Shown here piece after piece: positions 17,451 through 24,931 of a DNA stretch of 28,379 bases; within the stretch, counting starts at the first letter, position 1; each line of letters starts with the position of its first letter. The DNA is from CAZALT01 sp964485515 (GTDB lineage Bacteria; Actinomycetota; Acidimicrobiia; Acidimicrobiales; Acidimicrobilacustridaceae). The translations under genes and the position numbers were made by a program. The stretch is from positions 1-28,379 of the forward strand of contig CAZALT010000028.1 in the NCBI GenBank assembly GCA_964485515.1, written 5' to 3'. The notes below the pieces were generated by a model. The model made no database searches, was not told where the DNA came from, and was given only the letters and a program-made list of their open reading frames with translations.

Positions 17451-18361
17451 CCGACGAGGTTCCGTGGCGCACCTTCGCCGCGGAAGCCGAGCGGCGTCTC
17501 CGCGACGCCGGCTTCGAGTCGCCTGGTGTCGACGCTCGCCGCATCGTGGAGCGGGCCTCGGGCAACGAGGGAGCCGACTACTACCTCGGTCTCGACGACG
17601 CCGCGACCCAGCGGGGCGTCCACTTCTTCGACGTGATGCTCGATCGACGCCTCGCCGGTGAGCCGCTGCAGTACGTGGTCGGTAGCTGGGGGTTCCGTCA
17701 GCTCGATCTGCTCGTCGACCGTCGCGTCCTGATCCCACGGCCCGAGACCGAGGTCGTCACCGAACGGGCCCTCGCCGAGCTCGACCGCGTCCTCGCCGAC
17801 CGCCCCGGCGCGGCTCGGCCGGACCATCCGGGCGCCATGGCGCGGCCGCGGGCGATCGTCGCCGACCTCGGCACCGGCTCGGGAGCCATCGCCCTGTCGA
17901 TCGCGTTCGAGCGCAAAGACGTCGAGGTGTGGGCCACCGACGCGTCGGCCGATGCGCTCGACGTGGCGGTCGCGAACCTGGCCGGGATCGGCGCACGTGG
18001 CGCCCGGGTGCGCATGGCGACCGGGGAGTGGTTCGCGGCCCTTCCCCCCGAGCTGTCGGGGCGGCTCGACCTGGTCGTCAGCAACCCGCCGTACGTCGCC
18101 GCCCCCGACGAGCTGCCCCCGGTGGTCCGCGACTGGGAGCCGGCCGAGGCCTTGATCGCCGGGCCTCGAGGTACCGAGGACCTCGAGACGATCGTCGATG
18201 CCGCGCCGCTCTGGCTCACCCCAGGGGGCGCCCTCGTGGTCGAGCTCGCCCCCCCGCAGGCGCAGCCGATCGCGGCGCGCGCCCGGGCGGTCGGGTTCGC
18301 GTCGGCGGAGGTGTTCGTCGACCTGTCGGGCCGAGAGCGCGGCGTCGTGGCCCGCCGCTGA
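17447..18361 (+). CDS. prmC: Release factor glutamine methyltransferase
   Basis: A 304-aa SAM-dependent methyltransferase that N5-methylates the glutamine of the GGQ motif in release factors. Visible motifs are the N-terminal substrate-binding helices (about 1-75), IPRPETE (96-102), SAM motif VADLGTGSGAIAL (138-150) and catalytic NPPYV (213-217), which binds the glutamine side chain. A Pro/Ala/Arg-rich stretch (about 118-134) before the SAM motif is slightly longer than in E. coli. The GTG start lies within the prfA stop. No sua5 gene follows, unlike in Mycobacterium or Bacillus; instead an array of short repeats and convergent genes begin. Confidence 0.97.
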
Positions 18362-18431
18362 CGTCGTCGAATCCGGCACGGAGCGGTCGGCCGGGCCGGG
18401 TTCTTCGCTGGGTCCTGTGCTGAGGGAGCGC

Positions 18432-18567
18432 GATCAGGCGGCCGGAGTAGATCAGGCGCCCGGAGTAGATCAGGCACCCGGAGTGCGATCAGGCGGCCGG
18501 AGTAGACCAGGCCCCGGAGTAGATCAGGCCCCGGAGTAGATCAGGCCCCGGAGTAGATCAGGCGCCC
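18432..18567. repeat. Minisatellite-like array of 17-19 bp units between convergent genes
   Basis: Seven and a half head-to-tail units of GATCAGG(C/CG/CA)(G/C)CCGGAGTA. Unit lengths are 18, 18, 19, 18, 17, 17, 17 and a 12-bp partial. The last two full units are identical. The partial last unit overlaps the end of the minus-strand zinc-ribbon gene and supplies its TGA stop (18558-18560). There are no unique spacers, so it is not a CRISPR array. The rest of the gap (18362-18431) shows no gene. Confidence 0.9.
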
Positions 18568-19310
18568 GCGGTCGGGGCAGGCACCTCGATGAAGGCGAAG
18601 GAGTCCACGAGCTTGTCGAAGCTCGGGTGGTCCGGATAGATCGAGACCGACTCGAGGACGTAGATGCGGTCGCCCTTGAGGATGAGCAACATCTTCGAGG
18701 ACTGGTCCTGGCCGGGGTAGCGCATGGTGACGCTCAGCGCCGGGTACCCGTGGAACCCGGTCTCCTCGGTCGGCTCGTTGACCTTGGCGTCGGGCCGACC
18801 TTCGTCGAGCGCTGCGGTGAAGTCCTTGAGCCGGTTGATCGCGATGTCTCCGGCGTCGTCGGTCACGTCGTAGTACGTGATCGAGACGGTCGACTCCTCA
18901 CCGAGGTCGCCCACCCAGCGCCCCGCGGCGGGCGGAGACGCTTGTGCGGACGCGACATCGGAGGTGTTGCCCGGGGGCATGGACGCGGTGAATCCGCCCT
19001 CGACGTCTTCGATGGTGACCCAGCCGTCGACGGTCTCGTTGAGTCCGGGGATCGCCCGCGTCGCCTCGTTGACCGTCTCGGTGTCGCGGGTGGCGCCGAA
19101 TATCAGGGCCCCCACGAGGATGACCACGATCAGTCCGAGCGCGATCAGGATGAAGACGCCGATGCCCTTCTTGGGGCTGGCGACCTGGCGGGCTCCAGCC
19201 GTGCTGACCGGGACTGCCGCGGGACTTGACATGTCCTGACCGCACAGCCGGCACTTCGCGACGGGATCTTTGTGCGGTGCGCCGCACACCGGACACCTGT
19301 ACTTCGACAT
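18558..19310 (-). CDS. Zinc-ribbon membrane protein with extracytoplasmic PsbP/LpqN-like domain
   Basis: A 250-aa protein. An N-terminal zinc ribbon has C6-x2-C9 and C20-x2-C23, followed by a Ser/Ala linker, one membrane helix (about 49-71), and an extracytoplasmic domain of about 175 residues. The pattern GGFTASMPPG...YVLESVSIYPDHPSFDKLVDSF at its ends recalls the PsbP/LpqN/DUF1795-like fold of actinobacterial envelope proteins. Expected topology is zinc ribbon inside and domain outside. No enzyme motif is visible and the function is unknown. The start has no Shine-Dalgarno sequence, but TACGGT ends 6 nt upstream, suggesting a leaderless mRNA. The stop codon lies within the repeat array at its 3' end. 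Together with the thiolase gene it occupies the position where sua5 lies in related gene clusters. Confidence 0.8.
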   Translation of the reverse strand: MSKYRCPVCGAPHKDPVAKCRLCGQDMSSPAAVPVSTAGARQVASPKKGIGVFILIALGLIVVILVGALIFGATRDTETVNEATRAIPGLNETVDGWVTIEDVEGGFTASMPPGNTSDVASAQASPPAAGRWVGDLGEESTVSITYYDVTDDAGDIAINRLKDFTAALDEGRPDAKVNEPTEETGFHGYPALSVTMRYPGQDQSSKMLLILKGDRIYVLESVSIYPDHPSFDKLVDSFAFIEVPAPTAGA

Positions 19311-19316
19311 GGTGAA

Positions 19317-19322
19317 ACCGTA
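19317..19322 (-). promoter_or_regulatory. Candidate -10 for leaderless zinc-ribbon gene transcript
   Basis: On the minus strand TACGGT (TANNNT) is followed by 6 nt (TTCACC) and then ATG. The first transcribed base would be the A of the start codon. No ribosome site is present. The 122-bp gap to the thiolase stop leaves room for an independent promoter. Confidence 0.4.
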
Positions 19323-19432
19323 GCCGGGTCATCGGTGGAGAACCGGCAACCTGCTCGGAAGGGTGGGTGGAGCCGGTTCGTCGGCTTCTGGCGTCGGAGC
19401 GTCGGTGGGTCGAACACCTGCCTGCGCAGCGG

Positions 19433-20926
19433 TCAGGCCAGGTGGACGACGCCGTCCGAATCGCGGGTGACAGCCCGTCCGACGCACTCGTGGTCGACGA
19501 GTGTGGCGAGCAGGTCCGCATCGGCGGTACGGCACCAGGTCCGGGCCCCGTCGATGGTCGCGACGGGGACCACCGCCCGTACGGGATGGCCGTCGCGGTC
19601 GTGGACCACGGCATAGGACTCGATCGTGCCGTGGCCCACGTGGTCGTCGTGGACCGGGCGGCGAGGGGTCTCGTCGACCTCGCGCTGAGGTCGGGCGTGG
19701 CGATAGCGCCGGGCAGGTGGAGGGTCGGTCGAATAGAGGCCGAAGGCGTGCTTGGTCAGGTACCCGCCGTTGCCGGTGCAGAGACCGATCGCTCCGGGGT
19801 CCTGCCGCAAGACGTCGGCCATGGTGGCGACGCCGTGCAGTCCGTAGCTGTTCCATGGGCCGCCCGCGAACGTCATCCCGCCCGTGACCGTGAGCGAGCG
19901 GGCCAGGTCGAAGCCCAGTTCGGCGGCGGCGACCTGCACGGCGGAGGGGAAGCAGGAGTAGAGGTCGACGTGGTCGACCTCGTCGGGTGTGACACCGGCG
20001 AGGTCCATGGCTGTGCGCCCGGCGACTCGGATGGCCGGCGACGAGCGGAGGTCGTGGCGGTTGGACACGAACGGGGTGTCGTTCGCGTCCGTGCCGGCGC
20101 GGGGAAAGATCCAGCGATCAGCGCTGATGCCGAGCGCCCGGGCCGACTTCACCGAGCACAGGATGACCGCAGCCCCTTGATCGACGTCGTTGTTCGACAC
20201 GAGGCGCTTCGTGTACGGGTAGGTGACCATCCGGTTCGCCGATGACGGGGTGGCGATCTCGTTGGCGGTGAACGACTCCTGGATCCAGGCGTGGGGGTTG
20301 TCCGCGGCGACGTCGGAGAACCGCGACCAGAGCTCGGCGATGTGCGCTCGGTGCTTGTCGGGCTCGCGTCCCGCGTGGGCGCGGAGCGCGACCTCGACGA
20401 GGGGATAGACGTCCAACGGCATGCGCATGCCGGCCGCGATCTCGCCGGGGGTGTCGAAGGATGAGCGGTCGCCGTAGACGCGGGTGGGAGCGGTGTTCTT
20501 CCGCGGCGTCGGCCAGGCCAGCTTGGTGCCGGAGCGTCGAGCGCGACTCGTCGTCCACCAGGCTTCGGCGCCGGCGATCAGCACCACGTCAGCCCGGCCC
20601 ATCTGGATGTCCATGGCGGTGGCGTTGATGACGCTCTGGGCCATGTTGCCGCCGATGACCGTCGTCGCGGTCTCCTGCGGATGCGCGCCGATTCTCTCGG
20701 CGACCGCGCCGCCGGGGTCGGGGTACTTCCAGGATGCGCCGCCGACGGTGCGGATCGAGCCCGCGTGGCGCAGCACGTCGGGGGCACCGCTGTCCTCTGC
20801 GGCGTGGCGGAGCGCGGCGGCCATCAGGTCGGCGGGTTCGAGCGGTGCCTCGCCACGGTCGACCCGTCGGCTGACCTGTCCGACGCCCACGAGCACGGGG
20901 AGGCTGGGATCGAGCCCTGACGTCAT
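19433..20926 (-). CDS. Thiolase-like acetyl-CoA acetyltransferase family protein
   Basis: A 497-aa thiolase-superfamily protein. ATG 20926 was chosen because it begins just before the family's first strand (PVLVGVGQV); the 61 upstream residues of the longer frame are Arg/Pro-rich and look non-coding. The N-terminal half has VIGGNMAQSVINATA (90-104) where classical thiolases carry the nucleophilic cysteine; no Cys is present there. The C-terminal half keeps GGMTFAGGPWNSYGLHG (349-365, H364) and CTGNGG (383-388, C383), the general-base elements. This pattern is shared by a poorly characterised group annotated as acetyl-CoA acetyltransferase in actinobacteria. It may act on acyl-CoAs of lipid or sterol catabolism, but the reaction is uncertain. 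No ribosome site is evident. Confidence 0.85.
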   Translation of the reverse strand: MTSGLDPSLPVLVGVGQVSRRVDRGEAPLEPADLMAAALRHAAEDSGAPDVLRHAGSIRTVGGASWKYPDPGGAVAERIGAHPQETATTVIGGNMAQSVINATAMDIQMGRADVVLIAGAEAWWTTSRARRSGTKLAWPTPRKNTAPTRVYGDRSSFDTPGEIAAGMRMPLDVYPLVEVALRAHAGREPDKHRAHIAELWSRFSDVAADNPHAWIQESFTANEIATPSSANRMVTYPYTKRLVSNNDVDQGAAVILCSVKSARALGISADRWIFPRAGTDANDTPFVSNRHDLRSSPAIRVAGRTAMDLAGVTPDEVDHVDLYSCFPSAVQVAAAELGFDLARSLTVTGGMTFAGGPWNSYGLHGVATMADVLRQDPGAIGLCTGNGGYLTKHAFGLYSTDPPPARRYRHARPQREVDETPRRPVHDDHVGHGTIESYAVVHDRDGHPVRAVVPVATIDGARTWCRTADADLLATLVDHECVGRAVTRDSDGVVHLA

Positions 20927-21111
20927 CGCGGCGCGTTCGGTGGACGTCGGGTGCTCATGTGGTCGGACCAACAGCGACGGCTGGCGGCAATTCCGAGCTC
21001 CTCCACAAGGGGCACGCCGAAGGGGCAGGCCGAGGAAACGGGCAAAGCAGGATGGGGGACCGAGGCGCCGACGATCGCGCGGGACCGCGACGCTTGGCTG
21101 AGCGGTCAAGA

Positions 21112-21140
21112 TTACCGGTCCCCGTGGCGGTCACTACAAT
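21112..21140 (+). promoter_or_regulatory. Predicted promoter of the phosphatase-glyA operon
   Basis: TTACCG (21112-21117), a 17-nt spacer and TACAAT (21135-21140), which matches the -10 consensus at five of six bases. The predicted first base, A21147, is six bases downstream and is the first base of an in-frame ATC codon. The divergent 220-bp gap (20927-21146) shows no other gene. Confidence 0.5.
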
Positions 21141-21161
21141 CGCCCCATCGACGTCCTCATC

Positions 21162-21740
21162 GTGTGCACCGGAAACATCTGTCGTTCCCCCATGGTCGAG
21201 GTCCTCCTCGCGCGCTCGCTCGCAAGTCGGGGCATCGACGCCCACGTCCACTCGTGCGGTCTGCTCGAATCCGGCCGCCCTGCGTCATCGGGCTCCGTGG
21301 ACGCGATGAGCGCCCGCGGCCTCGACCTCTCGGGCCACCGAAGCACCCAGATCTCGCCCCAGCTTGTGCGATCGGCCGACCTCATCGTCGGCATGGCGCG
21401 GGAGCACGTGCGCGAGTCGGTCGTGCTCGACTTCAGCTCCTTCCCACGCACGTACACCCTCAAGGAGATCGTGCGACGCGGTCAGGAGGTCGGCCCGCAG
21501 CGGCACGGACAACCTCTCGCCGACTGGCTCGCCGAGCTCTCGCACGGCCGGCGGCCGGCCGACCACCTGGGCGGCTCGGCGGGCGACGACGTCGCCGATC
21601 CGATCGGACAGCGGTTCGCGGTCTACCAGCGGACAGCCGAAGAGCTGGTCCAGCTGGTCGACCAGCTGACCTGGATGCTCGCCGTCCCCACCCCTGTCGA
21701 CAGCGGCACGCTGCCGCGTCTCACCGAGGAGTCCCCATGA
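21162..21740 (+). CDS. Low-molecular-weight protein tyrosine phosphatase family protein
   Basis: A 192-aa phosphatase (typical about 150). The P-loop CTGNICRS (2-9 from GTG 21162) is the C-x5-R-S signature, and DP (146-147) is the general-acid aspartate. The GTG is the only standard start, but it would leave no residues for the beta strand that precedes the P-loop. The frame continues upstream as IDVLIV, the expected strand, and begins with ATC 21147, which coincides with the predicted transcription start. The real protein therefore probably starts at ATC 21147, or at a standard codon lost from this copy. In Bacillus the equivalent position holds YwlE, an arginine phosphatase marked by Thr after CTGN; Ile here favours phosphotyrosine. 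An insert near 107-140 accounts for the extra length. The stop overlaps glyA (ATGA). Confidence 0.85.
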   Translation: MCTGNICRSPMVEVLLARSLASRGIDAHVHSCGLLESGRPASSGSVDAMSARGLDLSGHRSTQISPQLVRSADLIVGMAREHVRESVVLDFSSFPRTYTLKEIVRRGQEVGPQRHGQPLADWLAELSHGRRPADHLGGSAGDDVADPIGQRFAVYQRTAEELVQLVDQLTWMLAVPTPVDSGTLPRLTEESP

Positions 21741-22981
21741 CCTGGCCCACCACACGCGACGACGCCGTGTTCGATCTCATCGATCAGGAGATCGAACGCC
21801 AGAACACGACGTTGCAGCTCATCGCGTCCGAGAACTTCACCTCGCCCGATGTCATGGCGGCCAACGGTTCGGTCCTCACCAACAAGTACAGCGAGGGCTA
21901 CCCGGGCAAGCGCTACTACGGCGGCAACGTGTTCGTCGACGAGGTCGAGGACCTCGCCCGGGAGCGGGTCAAGGAGCTGTTCGGGGCCGAGCACGCCAAC
22001 GTCCAGCCACATTCGGGGGCCAACGCCAACGTCGCGGTCTACCTCGCCCTGCTCGATCCGGGCGACAAGGTGATGGGCATGAGCCTCGACCAGGGCGGGC
22101 ACCTCACCCACGGCTCACCGGTCAACGTCAGCGGCCGTCTCTACGACTTCGTCGCCTACGGGGTCACCCCCAGCGACGAGCGACTCGACTACGAGGCCAT
22201 CCGCGACCTGGCACGCACCGAGCGTCCCAAGCTGATCGTCGCCGGCGCCACCGCCTACCCGCGCATCATCGACCCCGAGGCCCTGCGGACGATCGCCGAC
22301 GAGGTGGGCGCGCTCCTCATGTTCGACGCGGCCCACATCGCCGGACTCATCGCCGGGGGCTTGCACCCCAACCCGGTGCCCTTCGCCGACGTGGTCACCT
22401 TCACCACGCACAAGACGTTGCGCGGCCCGCGCGGCGGCTGCATCCTCACCCGTTCCGAGTACGCGGCGGCCATCGACAAGGCCATCTTCCCCGGCCTGCA
22501 GGGCGGACCGCTCGAGCACGTGATCGCGGCCAAGGCCGTGGCCTTCCGCGAAGCGCTCGACCCGTCCTTCGCCACCTACGCCGGCCAGGTCGTGAAGAAC
22601 GCGCAGGCGCTCGCCGACGCACTTGGCGCCGAGGGCTTCCGCCTGGTGTCGGGGGGCACCGACAACCACCTCATGCTCGTCGACCTCCGGCCGTTCGACG
22701 AGGACCTCACCGGCAAGGAAGCCCAGGCCGTGCTCGACGTCGCGGGCATCACCTTGAACAAGAACACGATCCCCGACGACCCGCGTTCGCCGTTCGTGAC
22801 GAGCGGCGTGCGCATCGGCACCCCCGCGGTCACCACCCAAGGCATGGCCGAGAGCGAGATGGCCACCATCGCCTCGTTGATCGCGCGGGCCCTTCGCGGC
22901 CGAGCCGACGAGGCCGTGCTCTCCGATGTCCGTGACGACGTCGCGACCCTGTGCTCGAAGTTCACGCCGTATCCAGCGTGA
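21737..22981 (+). CDS. glyA: Serine hydroxymethyltransferase
   Basis: A 414-aa PLP enzyme interconverting serine and glycine with tetrahydrofolate, the main source of one-carbon units. Motifs are LIASENFTS (28-36), the tetrahydrofolate/PLP contact region NKYSEGYPGKRYYGG (49-63), DAAHIAGL (197-204), and the PLP lysine K226 within TTTHKTLRGPRGG. Length is normal. ATG 21737 has GAGGAG 5 nt upstream and overlaps the phosphatase stop by 4 nt. The prmC...phosphatase-glyA...atp order is also found in Bacillus, so this is an old neighbourhood rather than a recent insertion. Confidence 0.98.
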   Translation: MTWPTTRDDAVFDLIDQEIERQNTTLQLIASENFTSPDVMAANGSVLTNKYSEGYPGKRYYGGNVFVDEVEDLARERVKELFGAEHANVQPHSGANANVAVYLALLDPGDKVMGMSLDQGGHLTHGSPVNVSGRLYDFVAYGVTPSDERLDYEAIRDLARTERPKLIVAGATAYPRIIDPEALRTIADEVGALLMFDAAHIAGLIAGGLHPNPVPFADVVTFTTHKTLRGPRGGCILTRSEYAAAIDKAIFPGLQGGPLEHVIAAKAVAFREALDPSFATYAGQVVKNAQALADALGAEGFRLVSGGTDNHLMLVDLRPFDEDLTGKEAQAVLDVAGITLNKNTIPDDPRSPFVTSGVRIGTPAVTTQGMAESEMATIASLIARALRGRADEAVLSDVRDDVATLCSKFTPYPA

Positions 22982-23048
22982 CCCACCGCTGCGTCCCGCG
23001 GTCCCGGCCCGCCGGGCCGTGCGCGGGTGACGACCGAGGGTCGGTGAC

Positions 23049-24188
23049 GTGCCGCAGCTCCGCTCGTACCTGATCGTGCTCGTCGTCGTGGTGCTGACCA
23101 CGGCAGCGCTCACGCCCATCGTCAAGCGGGTGGCCGTGCGGGTCGGGGCCGTCGTCAAGCCCGACGAACGTCGCGTCCACGCCCGACCGACGCCCACCCT
23201 GGGGGGCGTCGCCATGTTCGGTGGTCTGCTCTCCGGGATGCTCGTCGCATGGCAGATGGATGCGTTCCACGAGGTGTTCTCGGACACCACCGAACCGCTC
23301 GGCGTGCTGATCGCAGCCGGCGTGATGATCGTCGTCGGCGTCATCGACGACCTGCGGGAGGTGTCGGCTCCTGCCAAGCTCGCAGGGATCGTCGTGTCGG
23401 CGTCGGTGCTGGTGATCTCCGGCATCGGGCTCGTCGTGCTGCGCATCCCCTTCCAGGGCACGTTCTTGCTGTCGAACGACTGGAGCTACCTGCTCAGCGT
23501 CATCTGGGTGGTCGCGCTGGCCAACGCCATCAACCTCATCGACGGCCTCGACGGCCTCGCCGCGGGCATCGTGGCGATCGCGTCCGGCACCTTCTTCGTG
23601 TACTCGCTGCGTCTCGGCGACGCGGGCGTCCTGCAGGCCGGCAACATCGGGCCGTTGCTGTCGATCGTGGTCGCGGGCATGTGCCTCGGTTTCCTGCCGC
23701 AGAACTTCCACCCCGCCAAGATCTTCATGGGCGACGGCGGCGCGCTCCTCCTCGGGCTCTTGATGGCAGCCTCGACGATGGTCGTCGGTGGCCAGAACGA
23801 CCAGCCGTACTCAGGTCAGTCGTTCTTCTTCTTCGCGCCGATGCTCATCCCGCTGGTGATCTTGGGCGTGCCGGTGCTCGACACGGTGCTCGCCGTGCTG
23901 CGCCGGGCGTCGCGGCGCACCGGCGTGGCGACCGCCGACAAGGAGCACCTCCACCATCGCCTCATGCGCCTCGGTCACGGGCACCTGCGCAGCGTCTTGA
24001 TCCTTTGGGCCTGGACCGCCCTGTTGTCGCTTTTCGTGCTCTACCCGACGATCACCGGAGCGGGCAACGCCGTCGTGCCCATCGGGGTGCTCGCCATCTT
24101 CCTCGTGCTCTACACCGTGCTGCACCCGTCGGTGAAGGCCGGGCGTCGCGATCCGGTTGATTTGCCTCAGAAAAGGCCCCGCGCCTAG
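23049..24188 (+). CDS. wecA: Undecaprenyl-phosphate sugar-1-phosphate transferase (WecA/TagO type)
   Basis: A 379-aa polytopic membrane enzyme of the MraY/WecA family that moves a sugar-1-phosphate (usually GlcNAc-1-P) from a UDP-sugar to a polyprenyl phosphate, starting cell-envelope polymer synthesis. About ten or eleven membrane helices are visible. Conserved cytoplasmic motifs are DD (100-101, in VIDDLRE), NLIDGLDGL (162-170), FMGDGG (226-231) and HLHHRL (300-305), the last pointing to the WecA/TagO branch rather than MraY. The GTG start has no strong ribosome site. Placement directly before the atp operon matches rfe/wecA in Mycobacterium. The sugar and the final polymer cannot be told from sequence alone. 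Confidence 0.93.
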   Translation: MPQLRSYLIVLVVVVLTTAALTPIVKRVAVRVGAVVKPDERRVHARPTPTLGGVAMFGGLLSGMLVAWQMDAFHEVFSDTTEPLGVLIAAGVMIVVGVIDDLREVSAPAKLAGIVVSASVLVISGIGLVVLRIPFQGTFLLSNDWSYLLSVIWVVALANAINLIDGLDGLAAGIVAIASGTFFVYSLRLGDAGVLQAGNIGPLLSIVVAGMCLGFLPQNFHPAKIFMGDGGALLLGLLMAASTMVVGGQNDQPYSGQSFFFFAPMLIPLVILGVPVLDTVLAVLRRASRRTGVATADKEHLHHRLMRLGHGHLRSVLILWAWTALLSLFVLYPTITGAGNAVVPIGVLAIFLVLYTVLHPSVKAGRRDPVDLPQKRPRA

Positions 24189-24191
24189 TTT
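24162..24191 (+). promoter_or_regulatory. Candidate atp operon promoter overlapping the wecA 3' end
   Basis: TTGCCT (24162-24167), an 18-nt spacer and TAGTTT (24186-24191, overlapping the wecA TAG stop). Transcription would start near 24198, about 30 nt before the first atp gene. The match is moderate. Confidence 0.35.
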
Positions 24192-24226
24192 GAGAACTGC
24201 TTCACAAGCTGGCTGAGGGTCGACCG

Positions 24227-24478
24227 GTGGATACTTCGCAACGACGCGAGTTCACACAACAGATGGGGAAGAGCTCCGGCTCGTATGAGCTCGTTCTCAG
24301 CCCCGTGTTGTTCGCGCTGCTCGGGTACCTCATCGACCGCTGGCTCGGAACCGTCCCGGTGTTCACGGTGGTCTTCGCCGTCGTCGCGCTGCTGGGCGTC
24401 ACCGTGAAGATCTACTTCTCCTACAAGCACGACATGGAAGAGCACGAGGCGAACGGACCATGGGCGAAGCATTCGTAA
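24227..24478 (+). CDS. AtpZ/AtpI-type small membrane protein of the ATP synthase operon
   Basis: An 83-aa protein with two membrane helices (about 22-40 and 44-65) joined by a very short loop, and charged ends. The pattern ELVLSPVLFALLGYLIDRWLGT...VFAVVALLG resembles AtpZ, a partner of AtpI encoded at the head of many atp operons and linked to c-ring assembly or Mg2+/Ca2+ transport. GTG 24227 has GAGGG 7 nt upstream. The gene overlaps the next one by 19 nt, which implies co-expression. Confidence 0.8.
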   Translation: MDTSQRREFTQQMGKSSGSYELVLSPVLFALLGYLIDRWLGTVPVFTVVFAVVALLGVTVKIYFSYKHDMEEHEANGPWAKHS

Positions 24479-24900
24479 CCCAGGTCGACGGCCCCGCCCC
24501 CGAGCCGATGCTCGTGCGAGACATGCTCCGCCGCGGGCTGATCGCCGCGCCCGTCATGATCGTCGTGTTCGGTCTCATCTGGGGAGTCCCGGGTGCGATC
24601 TCCACCGCCTACGGCATCGCCATCGTGTGCGTGAACTTCACGCTCGCCGCGGCGCTCATGTCGTGGTCCGCCCGGATCTCGGTCGCCGCCATGGGGGCGG
24701 CCGCCATGTTCGGGTTCCTCATCCGGCTCGGCCTCATCTTCGTGGCCGTGCTCTTGGTGAAGGATGCCAGCTGGGCCAGCCTGGTCCCGCTGTGCATCAC
24801 CCTCGTCGTCACCCACCTCGGCCTGTTGTTCTGGGAGATGCGCTACGTCTCGGCGTCGCTTGCCTTCCCCGGCCTGAAGCCCACTGCCGCCGCCCGCTGA
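24460..24900 (+). CDS. AtpI-like ATP synthase operon membrane protein
   Basis: A 146-aa protein with four predicted membrane helices (about 27-46, 48-68, 76-100 and 106-126), the layout of AtpI, which helps assemble the c-ring. Sequence conservation in AtpI is low, so the call leans on topology and on its position between the AtpZ-like gene and atpB. Mycobacterium has one comparable small gene here (Rv1303). The ATG lies inside the previous gene, 19 nt before that gene's last base. Confidence 0.78.
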   Translation: MGEAFVTQVDGPAPEPMLVRDMLRRGLIAAPVMIVVFGLIWGVPGAISTAYGIAIVCVNFTLAAALMSWSARISVAAMGAAAMFGFLIRLGLIFVAVLLVKDASWASLVPLCITLVVTHLGLLFWEMRYVSASLAFPGLKPTAAAR

Positions 24901-24931
24901 GGCGGCCGGTCTACAAGGAGTTCACGAGCAA

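Noticed and set aside
18432..18567. CRISPR-like array
   Set aside because: Units are directly adjacent with no unique spacers and vary from 17 to 19 bp, so it is a tandem minisatellite.
20927..21109. N-terminal extension of the thiolase-like protein by 61 residues
   Set aside because: The added residues are Arg/Pro-rich, unlike any thiolase N-terminus, and lie in the divergent promoter region.
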